Part shown: piece by piece, positions 41,203 through 49,288 of the stretch
Position numbering within the stretch: position 1 is the stretch's first letter
Layout of the letters: the number at the start of each line of letters is the position of its first letter
Source of the DNA: an uncultured Eubacteriales bacterium
GTDB taxonomy: Bacteria; Bacillota; Clostridia; Oscillospirales; Oscillospiraceae
NCBI GenBank assembly: GCA_900547745.1
Contig: URHT01000008.1
Location: forward strand, 1-54,817
Length of the DNA stretch: 54,817 nucleotides
Direction: 5' to 3'
Made by a program: the position numbers and the translations under genes
Notes under the pieces: generated by a model
What the model was told of the DNA's origin: nothing
Databases searched by the model: none
Seen by the model: only the letters and a program-made list of their open reading frames with translations

Positions 41203-41233
41203 AAAGGACGGCGGGAAAACCCGCCGTCCTTTC
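41203..41233. terminator. Bidirectional intrinsic terminator
   Basis: AAAGGACGGCGGG, loop AAAA, perfect complement, between the methyltransferase and the convergent isocitrate dehydrogenase gene. Confidence 0.88.
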
Positions 41234-41234
41234 G

Positions 41235-42455
41235 TTATTGTGCCAGCAGCGTCTCCAGACGGCCGCGGATCAGGGCCATGAGCCGGTCGTTGTCCGGCAT
41301 CTCCTTCAGGTCGGCCGGGTCGCAGAGAGGCGCCAGATCCTCGGAGAGATACCCCTCCTCGAATACGTCCAGCCCCGCCTGATAGAGGCAGTCGGCAAAA
41401 TGCACCAGCGCGGCGTTGCCGTCCAGCTCGCCCCGCTTTTTCAGGGCGCCGGACCATGCGGCCATAGTCGCCAGCGGGTTGGTGGACACCTTTTCCCCCC
41501 TGCGCCAGCGGTAGAAGTGGTCGGTGACGGTGCCGTGGGCGGCCTCGTACTCGAAATTGCCGTCCGGCGACACCAGCACGCTGGTCATCATGGGCAGTGA
41601 GCCGGAGGCGGCGGCAATGAGATCGCTCATCACATCGCCGTCGTAGTTCTTGCAGGCCCAGATGATACCGCCGGAGGAGCGGATGACCTTGGCGGCCACA
41701 TCGTCGATGAGGGCGTAGCGGTAATGCAGATCCGCCTGCTCAAAGGCGGCGCGGTACTCCTCGTCGAACACCCGCTGGAACAGCAGCTTGAACGTCTGAT
41801 CGTAGTCCTTGGAGATGGTGTCCTTGGAGGAGAACCAGACATCCTGCTTCACATCCAGCGCGTAGGCGAAGCAGCAGCGGGCAAAGGACAGGATAGAGTC
41901 GTCCCGGTTGTGCATGGCCTGCAGAACGCCGGGGCCGTTGAATTCGTAGACCGTCTGGCGGCTCAGCTCCGTGCCGTGCGCGTCGGTAAACACCAGCTCT
42001 GCCTTGCCGGGGCCGGGAACGCGGTACTCCACCGCCTTATACAGGTCGCCGTAGGCGTGGCGGGCGATGGTGACGGGTTTTTTCCAGCAGGTCACCACAG
42101 GCTTTACACGGGAGATGAGGATGGGGGCACGGAACACCGTACCGTCCAGCGCCGCGCGGATGGTGGCGTTGGGGGACTTCCACAGCTGCTTGAGGCCGTA
42201 CTCCTCCTGCCGCTGGTAGTTGGGGGTGATGGTGGCGCATTTGACGCCGATGTGCAGGCGCTTGATAGCCTCCGCCGCCTGCCGGGTCACGGCGTCCTCC
42301 GTCCTGTCCCGGTTGGGCAGGGACAGGTCGTAGTACTCGGTGTTCAGCTCCACGAAGGGCTTTATCAGCTGGTCCTTGATCATTCCCCACAGGATGTGAG
42401 TCATCTCATCGCCGTCCAGCTCGGCGATGGGGACGGGCATTTTGATCTTTTCCAT
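41235..42455 (-). CDS. icd: NADP-type isocitrate dehydrogenase
   Basis: A 406-residue enzyme of the homodimeric (eukaryote-like, subfamily II) isocitrate dehydrogenases, making 2-oxoglutarate. Matching motifs: ELDGDEMTHILW near 13, GVKCATITPN near 70, ACKNYDGDVMSD near 247 and EYEAAHGTVTDHF near 305. Several usually conserved residues differ: SPNATIRA for SPNGTIRN, TVFRAPI for TVFREPI, and IARHAYGDLY for IGRHAYGDQY. An AGGTAACG site in the end of the hydratase gene precedes the ATG (2-base gap), so the pair is one operon. Confidence 0.88.
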   Translation of the reverse strand: MEKIKMPVPIAELDGDEMTHILWGMIKDQLIKPFVELNTEYYDLSLPNRDRTEDAVTRQAAEAIKRLHIGVKCATITPNYQRQEEYGLKQLWKSPNATIRAALDGTVFRAPILISRVKPVVTCWKKPVTIARHAYGDLYKAVEYRVPGPGKAELVFTDAHGTELSRQTVYEFNGPGVLQAMHNRDDSILSFARCCFAYALDVKQDVWFSSKDTISKDYDQTFKLLFQRVFDEEYRAAFEQADLHYRYALIDDVAAKVIRSSGGIIWACKNYDGDVMSDLIAAASGSLPMMTSVLVSPDGNFEYEAAHGTVTDHFYRWRRGEKVSTNPLATMAAWSGALKKRGELDGNAALVHFADCLYQAGLDVFEEGYLSEDLAPLCDPADLKEMPDNDRLMALIRGRLETLLAQ

Positions 42456-42457
42456 CG

Positions 42458-44701
42458 TTACCTCCGGTTCTGCGCGGCGTAGTGGTTCATCAGGCAGCCG
42501 GTGAGCAGCAGCTCCCGCTCCTCCGCGTTGGTGTTCTTCAGGTACAGTGTCAGCGCCTGCGCCTGTCCGTCATGGACGAGGACGGCGGGGAATTCCTCGT
42601 CGCCTCGCGCTACCTTCTCCCGGACAGTGGGGACGAAGATGAAATCTCCAGGGGCGGCGTCGAAGGGTGCGCCGTCCGCCAGCGTAAAGGGCAGCATCCC
42701 CCAGTTGACGCAGTTGGAGCGGTAGCGCTTGGTGGCGAAGTCGTAGCAGATATTGGCGCAGCCCCCCAGTACCCGCTGGCAGGAGGCGGCCTGCTCCCGG
42801 GCGGAGCCGTCGCCGGGCTTGTTGGCGAAGATCACAGAGCCGATGTGCATACGGGACAGGGCGCTCTCCGGCAGGTGCAGCGCCGCCAGCACCGCTTGCA
42901 GCGCCGGCATTGCCGTACCGGCGGCGCGGGCTGTCTCCATCGCCTGCGTAGCCTTGGCCCGCGGCACATAGTCCGTGTCACGGCGGGACAGGGCAAACTC
43001 CGCCAGCTTCAAGGGGTTGGAGCGGTAGGAGGATGTCTCGCCGGAGGGGATCAGCTCATCGGTGGTCGTGACCTCGTCCCGCAGGACGGAGGCCACCTGC
43101 ATGAGAAGATCGTCGGACAGGGCGGGGATAGCGGGCCACTCGGCAATATTGGGGCCGTATTTCAAGGGTGCGTCCGGCTGCGCCCTGCCGAAGCCGAAGT
43201 AGACCCGGCGGTCGTACACCGCACGATCGAACCGGCGCTGTACCGGTGCGGGCGGCGTGTAGTCCACATCGGCGGCAGAGGTTAGAATACCGTGGTTCCG
43301 CGCGGTGGCGGCAATGGAGCGGGCGTCCATGAGGATGACGCCGGCCAGCTGGCCGTCGGCAGGCTTGGAGCCCTCCCGGTTGGGGAAGTTGCGGGTGGTG
43401 TGGCGGATGGACAGTCCGTTGTTGGCAGGTACGTCCCCCGCGCCGAAGCAGGGGCCGCAGAAGCAGGGCTTGAACAGTGCGCCGGAGGCCAGCAGCGACT
43501 GCTGGACGCCGTTTTCCATCAGCTCCAGATTCACGGGGACAGAGGGCGGGTACACCGACAGGGAGAAGTAGCCGCTGCCGGTATCGTGGCCGCTCAGAAT
43601 GGCGGCAGCTTCGGCGATGTTGTCGTACATGCCGCCGGCGCAGCCCGCGATGATGCCCTGATCCACCACCAGCTTACCATCTGCCAGCTTATCCGTCAGG
43701 TGCAGGCCCGCCTTGCCGCCGAACTGGGCAGCGGCGCGCTTCTCCACCTCCCGCAGGTGGTCGCCGGGGTCGTGGAGCAGCTCGCGGAGCGTCACCGCCT
43801 CGGAGGGGTGGAACGGCAGCGCGGCCATGGGCTCCATGCGGTCAAGGTCGATGGTGATCATGCCATCGTAATACGCGCCGTCCTGCGGACGCAGGGCGGT
43901 AAACGTCTCCGGACGGCCATGGAGGGCCAGATAGTCCGCCACGGCGCCGTCCGTCTCCCAGATGGAGCTGAGGCAGGCCGTCTCCGTTGTCATCACATCG
44001 ACGCCGATGCGGTAGTCCATGGGCAGGCGGGACACGGCGGGCCCGGCGAATTCCAGCACCTTATTCTTCACGAAACCGTTTTTATACACCGCGCCGCACA
44101 GGGCGATGGCTACGTCGTGAGGGCCAACGCCCCGGGGCGGCTGGCCGGTGAGCCACACCAGAATGACCTCCGGCGCGGCGATGTCGTAGGTGTTCCGCAG
44201 CAGCTGCTTAACGATCTCCGGGCCGCCCTCCCCCACGCCCATGGTGCCCAGCGCACCGTAGCGTGTGTGGCTGTCGGAGCCTAAGATCATGCGGCCGCAG
44301 CCGCTCATCATCTCCCGCGCGTACTGGTGGATCACCGCCTGATTAGCGGGAACATAGTCTCCGCCGTACTTGATGGCGGCGGACAGGCCGAACACATGGT
44401 CGTCCTCGTTGATGGTGCCGCCCACGGCGCACAGGCTATTGTGGCAGTTGGTCAGCACATACGGTACGGGAAACTCCGTCATACCGCTGGCCTTGGCGGT
44501 CTGGATGACGCCCACATAGGTGATGTCGTGGGAGATCAGGCTGTCGAAGGTCAGGTGCAGCAGGCCGTCCCCCGCCGGTCTGTCGTGGCGGCGGAGGATC
44601 CGGTAGGCCATGGTCTTTTCGCGGCCCGCCGGGTCGGCGGACTTGGCCGGGGTAGGAACGCCGCCCCGCAGGGTGACGCCGCCGTGATGCAGCTGGATCA
44701 T
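42458..44701 (-). CDS. Aconitase family hydratase (probable aconitate hydratase)
   Basis: A 747-residue protein of the aconitase superfamily, which isomerises citrate to isocitrate through an aconitate intermediate on a [4Fe-4S] cluster. Candidate cluster ligands are in IIAGCAGG near 353 and CFCGPCFG near 420; LGSDSHTRYGALGTMGVGEGG near 140 is the substrate region. The C-terminal swivel domain carries SSYRSNP near 570 and RSNCVNWGMLPF near 670. The first 30 residues look like an extension; ATG 44701 is kept because AAGGAG lies 8 bases upstream. Its place between citrate synthase and isocitrate dehydrogenase supports the aconitase role. Confidence 0.87.
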   Translation of the reverse strand: MIQLHHGGVTLRGGVPTPAKSADPAGREKTMAYRILRRHDRPAGDGLLHLTFDSLISHDITYVGVIQTAKASGMTEFPVPYVLTNCHNSLCAVGGTINEDDHVFGLSAAIKYGGDYVPANQAVIHQYAREMMSGCGRMILGSDSHTRYGALGTMGVGEGGPEIVKQLLRNTYDIAAPEVILVWLTGQPPRGVGPHDVAIALCGAVYKNGFVKNKVLEFAGPAVSRLPMDYRIGVDVMTTETACLSSIWETDGAVADYLALHGRPETFTALRPQDGAYYDGMITIDLDRMEPMAALPFHPSEAVTLRELLHDPGDHLREVEKRAAAQFGGKAGLHLTDKLADGKLVVDQGIIAGCAGGMYDNIAEAAAILSGHDTGSGYFSLSVYPPSVPVNLELMENGVQQSLLASGALFKPCFCGPCFGAGDVPANNGLSIRHTTRNFPNREGSKPADGQLAGVILMDARSIAATARNHGILTSAADVDYTPPAPVQRRFDRAVYDRRVYFGFGRAQPDAPLKYGPNIAEWPAIPALSDDLLMQVASVLRDEVTTTDELIPSGETSSYRSNPLKLAEFALSRRDTDYVPRAKATQAMETARAAGTAMPALQAVLAALHLPESALSRMHIGSVIFANKPGDGSAREQAASCQRVLGGCANICYDFATKRYRSNCVNWGMLPFTLADGAPFDAAPGDFIFVPTVREKVARGDEEFPAVLVHDGQAQALTLYLKNTNAEERELLLTGCLMNHYAAQNRR

Positions 44702-44754
44702 ATGGTCACGCTCCTTTTGGGAGAAATTTTACAGGGTCATTTTTTATGGGTAAC

Positions 44755-44782
44755 AGTATAACAGATTATTCGCGGTTGGCAA
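44755..44782 (-). promoter_or_regulatory. Promoter of the hydratase-icd operon
   Basis: TTGCCA (44777-44782) and TATACT (44755-44760), spacing 16, minus strand, divergent from the citrate synthase promoter. Confidence 0.7.
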
Positions 44783-44897
44783 GCCCCAAAAATGAAAGTT
44801 AAAAAAATAATTATTGCATTTCGTCCTGCCGCTTCGCCTGTTTTCCCCTATCTACAAGAAATTTATCCGTCATTTATGAATTTTACAAATTTTTATC

Positions 44898-44926
44898 TTG
44901 CAAAATGCAGGGCGCCGCGCTATAAT
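44898..44926 (+). promoter_or_regulatory. Promoter of citrate synthase
   Basis: TTGCAA (44898-44903) and TATAAT (44921-44926), spacing 17. Between this and the divergent promoter lies an A/T-rich stretch of about 115 bases (44783-44897) with room for shared regulators. Confidence 0.78.
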
Positions 44927-44978
44927 CGGGCCAATGAAAGGAACGTCCCGCAGACGCTGCGGGGGAAAGGAAGACATC

Positions 44979-46358
44979 ATGGTCGAAAAGGATACCGGTA
45001 TTCTGGAGCGCTACACGGGGCCGCTGAGCCGCCGCATTCAGGAGGAATACGCCATCGGCGACGAGTTCTACCACGGCGAGGTCAAGAAGGGTCTGCGCAA
45101 CAGCGACGGCACCGGTGTGCTGGTGGGCGTCACCAAGGTGGGCAGCGTGCAGGGCTATTTGCTGCAGGACGGCCAGCGGGTGCCTATCCCCGGACGGCTG
45201 TACTACCGGGGTATCGAGCTCAACGACATCGTGGAGGCTCACCGCAGGGCCGGCACCTTCGGCTTTGAGGAGGTGGCATACCTGCTGCTGATGGGCTATC
45301 TGCCCACGCAGGAGGAGCTGGGGCGGTTCAACAGCATCATGAGTCAGGCCCGGAAGCTGCCGGAGGGCTTTACCGAGGGCATGATCATGCGGCACCCCAG
45401 CGGCAATATGATGAACGAGCTGGCCCGCAGCGTGCTGAGCCTGTACTCCTACGACCCCGATCCGGACAACACGTCCATCGAGAACCTGCTGCTCCAGTCG
45501 GTGAAGCTTATCGGGTGCTTCCCCTCCATCGTGGCCAATGCCTACGCGGTGAAGCGCCACTATTTCCAGGGGGATTCGCTGCACATCCACTTCCCTGTCC
45601 CCGAGCTGTCCACGGCGGAGAACTTCCTGCGGATGATCCGGCCGGACACCAGCTATACGGAGGAGGAGGCCCACCTGCTGGATATGATGCTGATGGTACA
45701 CGCGGAGCACGGCGGCGGCAACAACTCCACCTTTGTCTGCCGCGCCATGTCCTCCAGCGGGACGGACACCTACAGCGCCATCGCCGGGGCCGTTGGCTCC
45801 CTGAAGGGCCCGCTCCACGGCGGCGCCAACGCCAAGGTCATGGAGATGTTCCGCTATGTCAAGGAGAATGTCGACCCCCGCGACGACGGGTCGATCCGGG
45901 ACTATCTGGTGAAGCTGCTGGACAGGGAGGCGGGTGACCGCTCCGGCAAGCTGTACGGGCTGGGCCACGCGGTATACACCATGTCCGACCCCCGCGCGGT
46001 GCTGCTGAAGAAGTACGCCCAGCACATGGCGGAGATCAAGGGCTACGCCGAGGACTTCACCCTGCTGCAGAAGGTGGAGGAGCTGGGCATCCCGCTGGTG
46101 CAGGAGCGCCGCCGGGACAGCACCCCCATGTGCGCCAACGTGGATATGTACTCCGGTCTGGTGTACACCATGCTGGGCATCCCGCAGGACGTGTTCACGC
46201 CGCTGTTCGCCTCCGCCCGTATCGCAGGCTGGTGCGCCAACCGCATGGAGGAGCTGGTGACGTGTCACCGCATCATGCGTCCGGCGTACCGCGCCGTCAC
46301 CATTCAGGGGCACTACATCCCCATGGAGCAGCGGACGCCGCACCATGAAAACGCATAA
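44979..46358 (+). CDS. gltA: Citrate synthase (citrate/2-methylcitrate synthase family)
   Basis: A 459-residue enzyme joining acetyl-CoA and oxaloacetate. Signature segments: MLMVHAEHGGGNNSTF near 230-245 with a catalytic His, GPLHGGANAKVMEMF near 276-290, GLGHAVYTMSDPRA near 328, and CANVDMYSGLVY near 385 with the catalytic Asp. An N-terminal extension of about 30-40 residues is typical for clostridial forms. AAAGGAAG lies before the ATG. The divergent hydratase-icd operon gives the next two steps, so the set makes 2-oxoglutarate for glutamate. Confidence 0.92.
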   Translation: MVEKDTGILERYTGPLSRRIQEEYAIGDEFYHGEVKKGLRNSDGTGVLVGVTKVGSVQGYLLQDGQRVPIPGRLYYRGIELNDIVEAHRRAGTFGFEEVAYLLLMGYLPTQEELGRFNSIMSQARKLPEGFTEGMIMRHPSGNMMNELARSVLSLYSYDPDPDNTSIENLLLQSVKLIGCFPSIVANAYAVKRHYFQGDSLHIHFPVPELSTAENFLRMIRPDTSYTEEEAHLLDMMLMVHAEHGGGNNSTFVCRAMSSSGTDTYSAIAGAVGSLKGPLHGGANAKVMEMFRYVKENVDPRDDGSIRDYLVKLLDREAGDRSGKLYGLGHAVYTMSDPRAVLLKKYAQHMAEIKGYAEDFTLLQKVEELGIPLVQERRRDSTPMCANVDMYSGLVYTMLGIPQDVFTPLFASARIAGWCANRMEELVTCHRIMRPAYRAVTIQGHYIPMEQRTPHHENA

Positions 46359-46565
46359 GGACGCAGAAGGCTCCCGGCCAAGCCATGGCCGCCTGGCATA
46401 AGAAAACATACGCCGCAAAAGGCGTGTTTCGCACAGCCCCGTCGTTGCGCCGCCTTGACAGACATCCAGTATGCCTGCGGCGGCGTGTCTCGGCTCTGCA
46501 CAAAACGCGCTCTTTTTCGGTGCGAAGCAGTTTTGCCAAAGTAAATTCGAGTTGAAATTGGCTGC

Positions 46566-46602
46566 AAAAACACCCGCATGCTGACGCATGTGGGCGTTTT
46601 TT
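46566..46602. terminator. Bidirectional intrinsic terminator between gltA and proA
   Basis: AAAAACACCCGCATG, loop CTGACG, CATGTGGGCGTTTTT. The preceding 46359-46565 has no convincing gene; it holds two GC-rich inverted repeats (around 46412-46430 and 46450-46490). Confidence 0.82.
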
Positions 46603-46673
46603 CGGTCGATTTCAGCCGGATAGACACAGGCAAAACCGTGTGTTTTCTTGTGTCAGGCGGCCTTGCCTTCTGT

Positions 46674-47930
46674 TCAGCGTATCTGCCCGTCGCCGGTGAC
46701 GACGTACTTGTAGGTGCTGAGCTCGTCCAGTCCCATGGGGCCCCGGGCGTGGAGCTTCTGGGTGGAGATGCCCATTTCGCAGCCGAGGCCGAACTCCCCG
46801 CCGTCGGTGAAGCGGGTGGAGACGTTGACGTACACGGCGGCGCTGTCCACCTGACGGGTAAAGCCGGCCGCTGCGGCGGCGTCCTCCGTCACGATGCAGT
46901 CGCTGTGGTGGGTGGAGTGGGCGGCGATGTGGGCAATGGCGTCGTCCAGACTGTCCACCACGGCCACGGCCAGAATGTAGTCCAGGAACTCGGTGTCAAA
47001 GTCGGTGTCCGACGCGGGGGTGCCGTCGATGACGGCGGCGGCACGGGGGTCAAGGCGCAGCTCCACCGGCGGAAGGCCGGCGGCGACGCGGTCATCCACC
47101 AGCGCGCGGCGCAGCATGGGCAGGAAGCGGGCCGCCGCAGCGGCGTGGACAAGGCAGACCTCCTCGGCGTTGCAGACGGAGGGGCGGCTGGTCTTGGCGT
47201 TGGTGATGATGCGCACCGCCTTTTCCAGATCGGCGGCGGCGTCCACATAGACGTGGCAGATGCCGGTGCCCGTTTCGATGCAGGGGACGGCGGCGTTCTC
47301 CACGCAGGCGCGGATGAGCCCCGCGCCGCCCCGGGGGATCAGCAGATCCACCAAACCGCGGGCCTGCATGATGTCGTTGGCACTCTGGCGGCTGGTATCC
47401 TCCACGATGTTGACGATGTCCGGGTCGCCGCCGGCGGCGGTGATGCCGTCCTTCAGCGCGTCCACAACGGCGCGGCAGGAGCGGTAGGCCTCCCGTCCGC
47501 TGCGGAGCATGCAGACGTTGCCGCTCTTGATGGCCAGTGCCGCCGCGTCGGAGGTAACATTGGGGCGGCTCTCATAGATGATGGCCACCAGCCCCAGCGG
47601 CACCTGCACCTTGGTGATGGTCATGCCGTTGGGACGGGTGAACTGCGCCAGTGTGCGGCCGGTGTGATCCGGCAGGGCGGCGGCGGCGCGGACGCCATCG
47701 GCCATGGCGCGGACGCGGCCCTCGTCCAGCCGCAGGCGATCCAGCATGACAGCGGAGATGTGCCCCTCCGCGCCGGCCATGTCCCGCCCGTTGGCGGCGA
47801 GGATGGCGGGGATGTGGGACTCCAGTGCGTCCGCCATGGCCAGCAGGAGGCGGTTCTTCTCCTCTGCGGGGGCGGCGCTCAGCGCGGGCCACGCGGCTTT
47901 TGTCTTTTGCAGAAGCTCAATGGTGGTCAT
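46674..47930 (-). CDS. proA: Glutamate-5-semialdehyde dehydrogenase (gamma-glutamyl phosphate reductase)
   Basis: A 418-residue aldehyde-dehydrogenase-fold enzyme, the second step of proline synthesis. Motifs: IYESRPNVTSDAAALAIKSGN near 118-138, LIPRGGAGLI near 197, and the catalytic Cys in RPSVCNAEEVCLVH near 245. GGEFGLGCEMGISTQKLHARGPMG near 375-398 is the family end signature. It overlaps the proB stop by four bases (ATGA). Confidence 0.96.
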   Translation of the reverse strand: MTTIELLQKTKAAWPALSAAPAEEKNRLLLAMADALESHIPAILAANGRDMAGAEGHISAVMLDRLRLDEGRVRAMADGVRAAAALPDHTGRTLAQFTRPNGMTITKVQVPLGLVAIIYESRPNVTSDAAALAIKSGNVCMLRSGREAYRSCRAVVDALKDGITAAGGDPDIVNIVEDTSRQSANDIMQARGLVDLLIPRGGAGLIRACVENAAVPCIETGTGICHVYVDAAADLEKAVRIITNAKTSRPSVCNAEEVCLVHAAAAARFLPMLRRALVDDRVAAGLPPVELRLDPRAAAVIDGTPASDTDFDTEFLDYILAVAVVDSLDDAIAHIAAHSTHHSDCIVTEDAAAAAGFTRQVDSAAVYVNVSTRFTDGGEFGLGCEMGISTQKLHARGPMGLDELSTYKYVVTGDGQIR

Positions 47931-48715
47931 TTCACGGCCCTCCCTGTGAGAAATCTGGTGCCGGCGGGCTTGCCCTCGGCGATGTCGTACAGCACCTCCG
48001 GCGCGGCGCCGTTGGCGATGACCATTTCACAGCCGGCGGCGGTGGCGATGTCGGCGGCCCGCAGCTTCGTGACCATGCCGCCGGTGCCGAGGCCGGTGCT
48101 GCTGTCCTCCGCCAGCGTGTAGAGGTCATCATCCACCCGCTCCACCGTGGGGATGAGCCGGGCGTCCGGGTGATGGCGGGGATCCTTGTCGTACAGCCCG
48201 TCGATGTCCGACAGCAGCACCAGCACGTCCGCGCCGATGGCGGCGGCCACGATGGCCGACAGGGTGTCGTTCTCGCCGATGGTGTTCTCCACGCCGATCT
48301 CGTCGGTGGCCACGGCATCGTTCTCGTTGATGACCGGCAGCGCCCCCAGCTCCAGCAGGCGGGTCAGCGTGTTGCGGACGTTGCGGCTGCGCTGCTCGTT
48401 TTTGATGTCCTCGCCGGTGAGCAGCAGCTGGGCCACGGTGTGGCTGTACTCCGTGAACAGCTTGTCATAGGTATACATCAGCTCGCACTGGCCCACGGCG
48501 GCGGCCGCCTGCTTGCTGGGCATATCCGCCGGACGGCCCGGCAGTCCCAGCTTCCCCACGCCCATGCCAATGGCGCCGGAGGATACCAATATAATTTGGT
48601 GTCCCGCGTTTTTCAGATCGCTGAGCACCTTGCACAGGTGCTCCATGCGGCGGATGTTCAGACGTCCTGTGGCATGAGCCAGCGTGGAGGTGCCCACTTT
48701 TACAACGATACGCAT
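47927..48715 (-). CDS. proB: Glutamate 5-kinase
   Basis: A 262-residue amino-acid kinase, first step of proline synthesis from glutamate. KVGTSTLAHATGRLN near 5-19, SSGAIGMGVGKLG near 42, INENDAV near 135, LLSDIDGLYDKDP near 165 and GTGGMVTKLRAA near 210 mark the kinase fold. The C-terminal PUA domain of the long form is absent, as in many Firmicutes. I chose ATG 48715 with GGGGGC upstream. It forms an operon with proA. Confidence 0.95.
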   Translation of the reverse strand: MRIVVKVGTSTLAHATGRLNIRRMEHLCKVLSDLKNAGHQIILVSSGAIGMGVGKLGLPGRPADMPSKQAAAAVGQCELMYTYDKLFTEYSHTVAQLLLTGEDIKNEQRSRNVRNTLTRLLELGALPVINENDAVATDEIGVENTIGENDTLSAIVAAAIGADVLVLLSDIDGLYDKDPRHHPDARLIPTVERVDDDLYTLAEDSSTGLGTGGMVTKLRAADIATAAGCEMVIANGAAPEVLYDIAEGKPAGTRFLTGRAVK

Positions 48716-48758
48716 ACCGCTGCCCCCTTTCGGCCCGTCCGGGCCTGCGTTTTTGGAC

Positions 48759-48787
48759 ATTATAGGGCAGCGGCGCGGAAATTGCAA
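48759..48787 (-). promoter_or_regulatory. Promoter of proBA
   Basis: TTGCAA (48782-48787) and TATAAT (48759-48764), spacing 17, minus strand. The short leader contains a GGCCCG-GAC-GGGCC hairpin; no T-box is visible. Confidence 0.8.
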
Positions 48788-48820
48788 GGGACGGCAGCGG
48801 AAGAAAATGTAAAAAATCTC

Positions 48821-48849
48821 TTGCAAATCCGCCGCGCATCTGATATGAT
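48821..48849 (+). promoter_or_regulatory. Promoter of the DUF2325 gene
   Basis: TTGCAA (48821-48826) and TATGAT (48844-48849), spacing 17, divergent from proBA. Confidence 0.75.
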
Positions 48850-48856
48850 AGCGTCA

Positions 48857-48872
48857 GTTAGATATATCTAAC
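48857..48872 (+). promoter_or_regulatory. Perfect 16-base palindromic operator candidate
   Basis: GTTAGATATATCTAAC is a perfect palindrome placed at the expected transcription start, seven bases after the -10 box. A bound dimeric repressor here would block transcription. TTAG...CTAA ends resemble DtxR/IdeR-type metal-repressor sites, but the match is only suggestive. Confidence 0.7.
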
Positions 48873-48898
48873 CAATTCAATTGAAGGAGGCGGCGTGT

Positions 48899-49189
48899 AT
48901 GAGCGTTGTCATATTGGGTGGAAATGAGTGCATGGAGCGCCGCTATAAGGAGCTGTGCGGCGCGTACCGGTGTCAGGCCAAGGTACTGACGAAGCCGGCG
49001 GGCGGGCTGAAGAACAAGCTGGGCCGGCCGGATCTGATGATCTTCTTCACCAACACCATGTCCCACAAGCTGGTGCAGGGCGCACTCAGCGAGCTGAAGG
49101 GCAGCGGCACCATCATCGAGCGGTGCCACACCAGCTCCCTATCGGCGCTGCGGGGCATTCTGGAGAAGTACGCGCCGCAGGAGGCGTAA
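48899..49189 (+). CDS. DUF2325 domain-containing protein
   Basis: A 96-residue protein of the DUF2325 family: MSVVILGGNECMERRYKELC at the start, a basic KVLTKPAGGLKNKLG stretch near 30, and PDLMIFFTNTMSHKLV near 46-61. It looks like a small Rossmann-like fold with Cys and His residues (C11, C20, C26, H58, C77, H78) that could bind metal. AAGGAGG lies 8 bases before the ATG. The function of the family is not established. The palindrome in its leader suggests tight, perhaps metal-dependent, control. Confidence 0.85.
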   Translation: MSVVILGGNECMERRYKELCGAYRCQAKVLTKPAGGLKNKLGRPDLMIFFTNTMSHKLVQGALSELKGSGTIIERCHTSSLSALRGILEKYAPQEA

Positions 49190-49191
49190 AG

Positions 49192-49239
49192 AAAAAGCAA
49201 CACCGCGGGGGATGTCAGTCCCCTGCGGTGTTGCTTTTT
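49192..49239 (+). terminator. Intrinsic terminator after the DUF2325 gene
   Basis: AAAAAGCAACACCGC...GCGGTGTTGCTTTTT with an inner GGGGGA/TCCCCT stem. Its right arm also supplies the -35 box of the next promoter. Confidence 0.9.
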
Positions 49240-49258
49240 GCGGAAAGTGTGCTATAAT
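49231..49258 (+). promoter_or_regulatory. Promoter of the flavodoxin-like gene, overlapping a terminator
   Basis: TTGCTT (49231-49236) and TATAAT (49253-49258), spacing 16. The -35 lies in the terminator's 3' arm. Confidence 0.7.
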
Positions 49259-49288
49259 TGCCACAAAATCACCCAAGGAGGTCTGGCT

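Noticed and set aside
44883..46589. A 568-codon minus-strand frame across citrate synthase.
   Set aside because: It is antisense to gltA for nearly its whole length; only its first part is in non-coding DNA.
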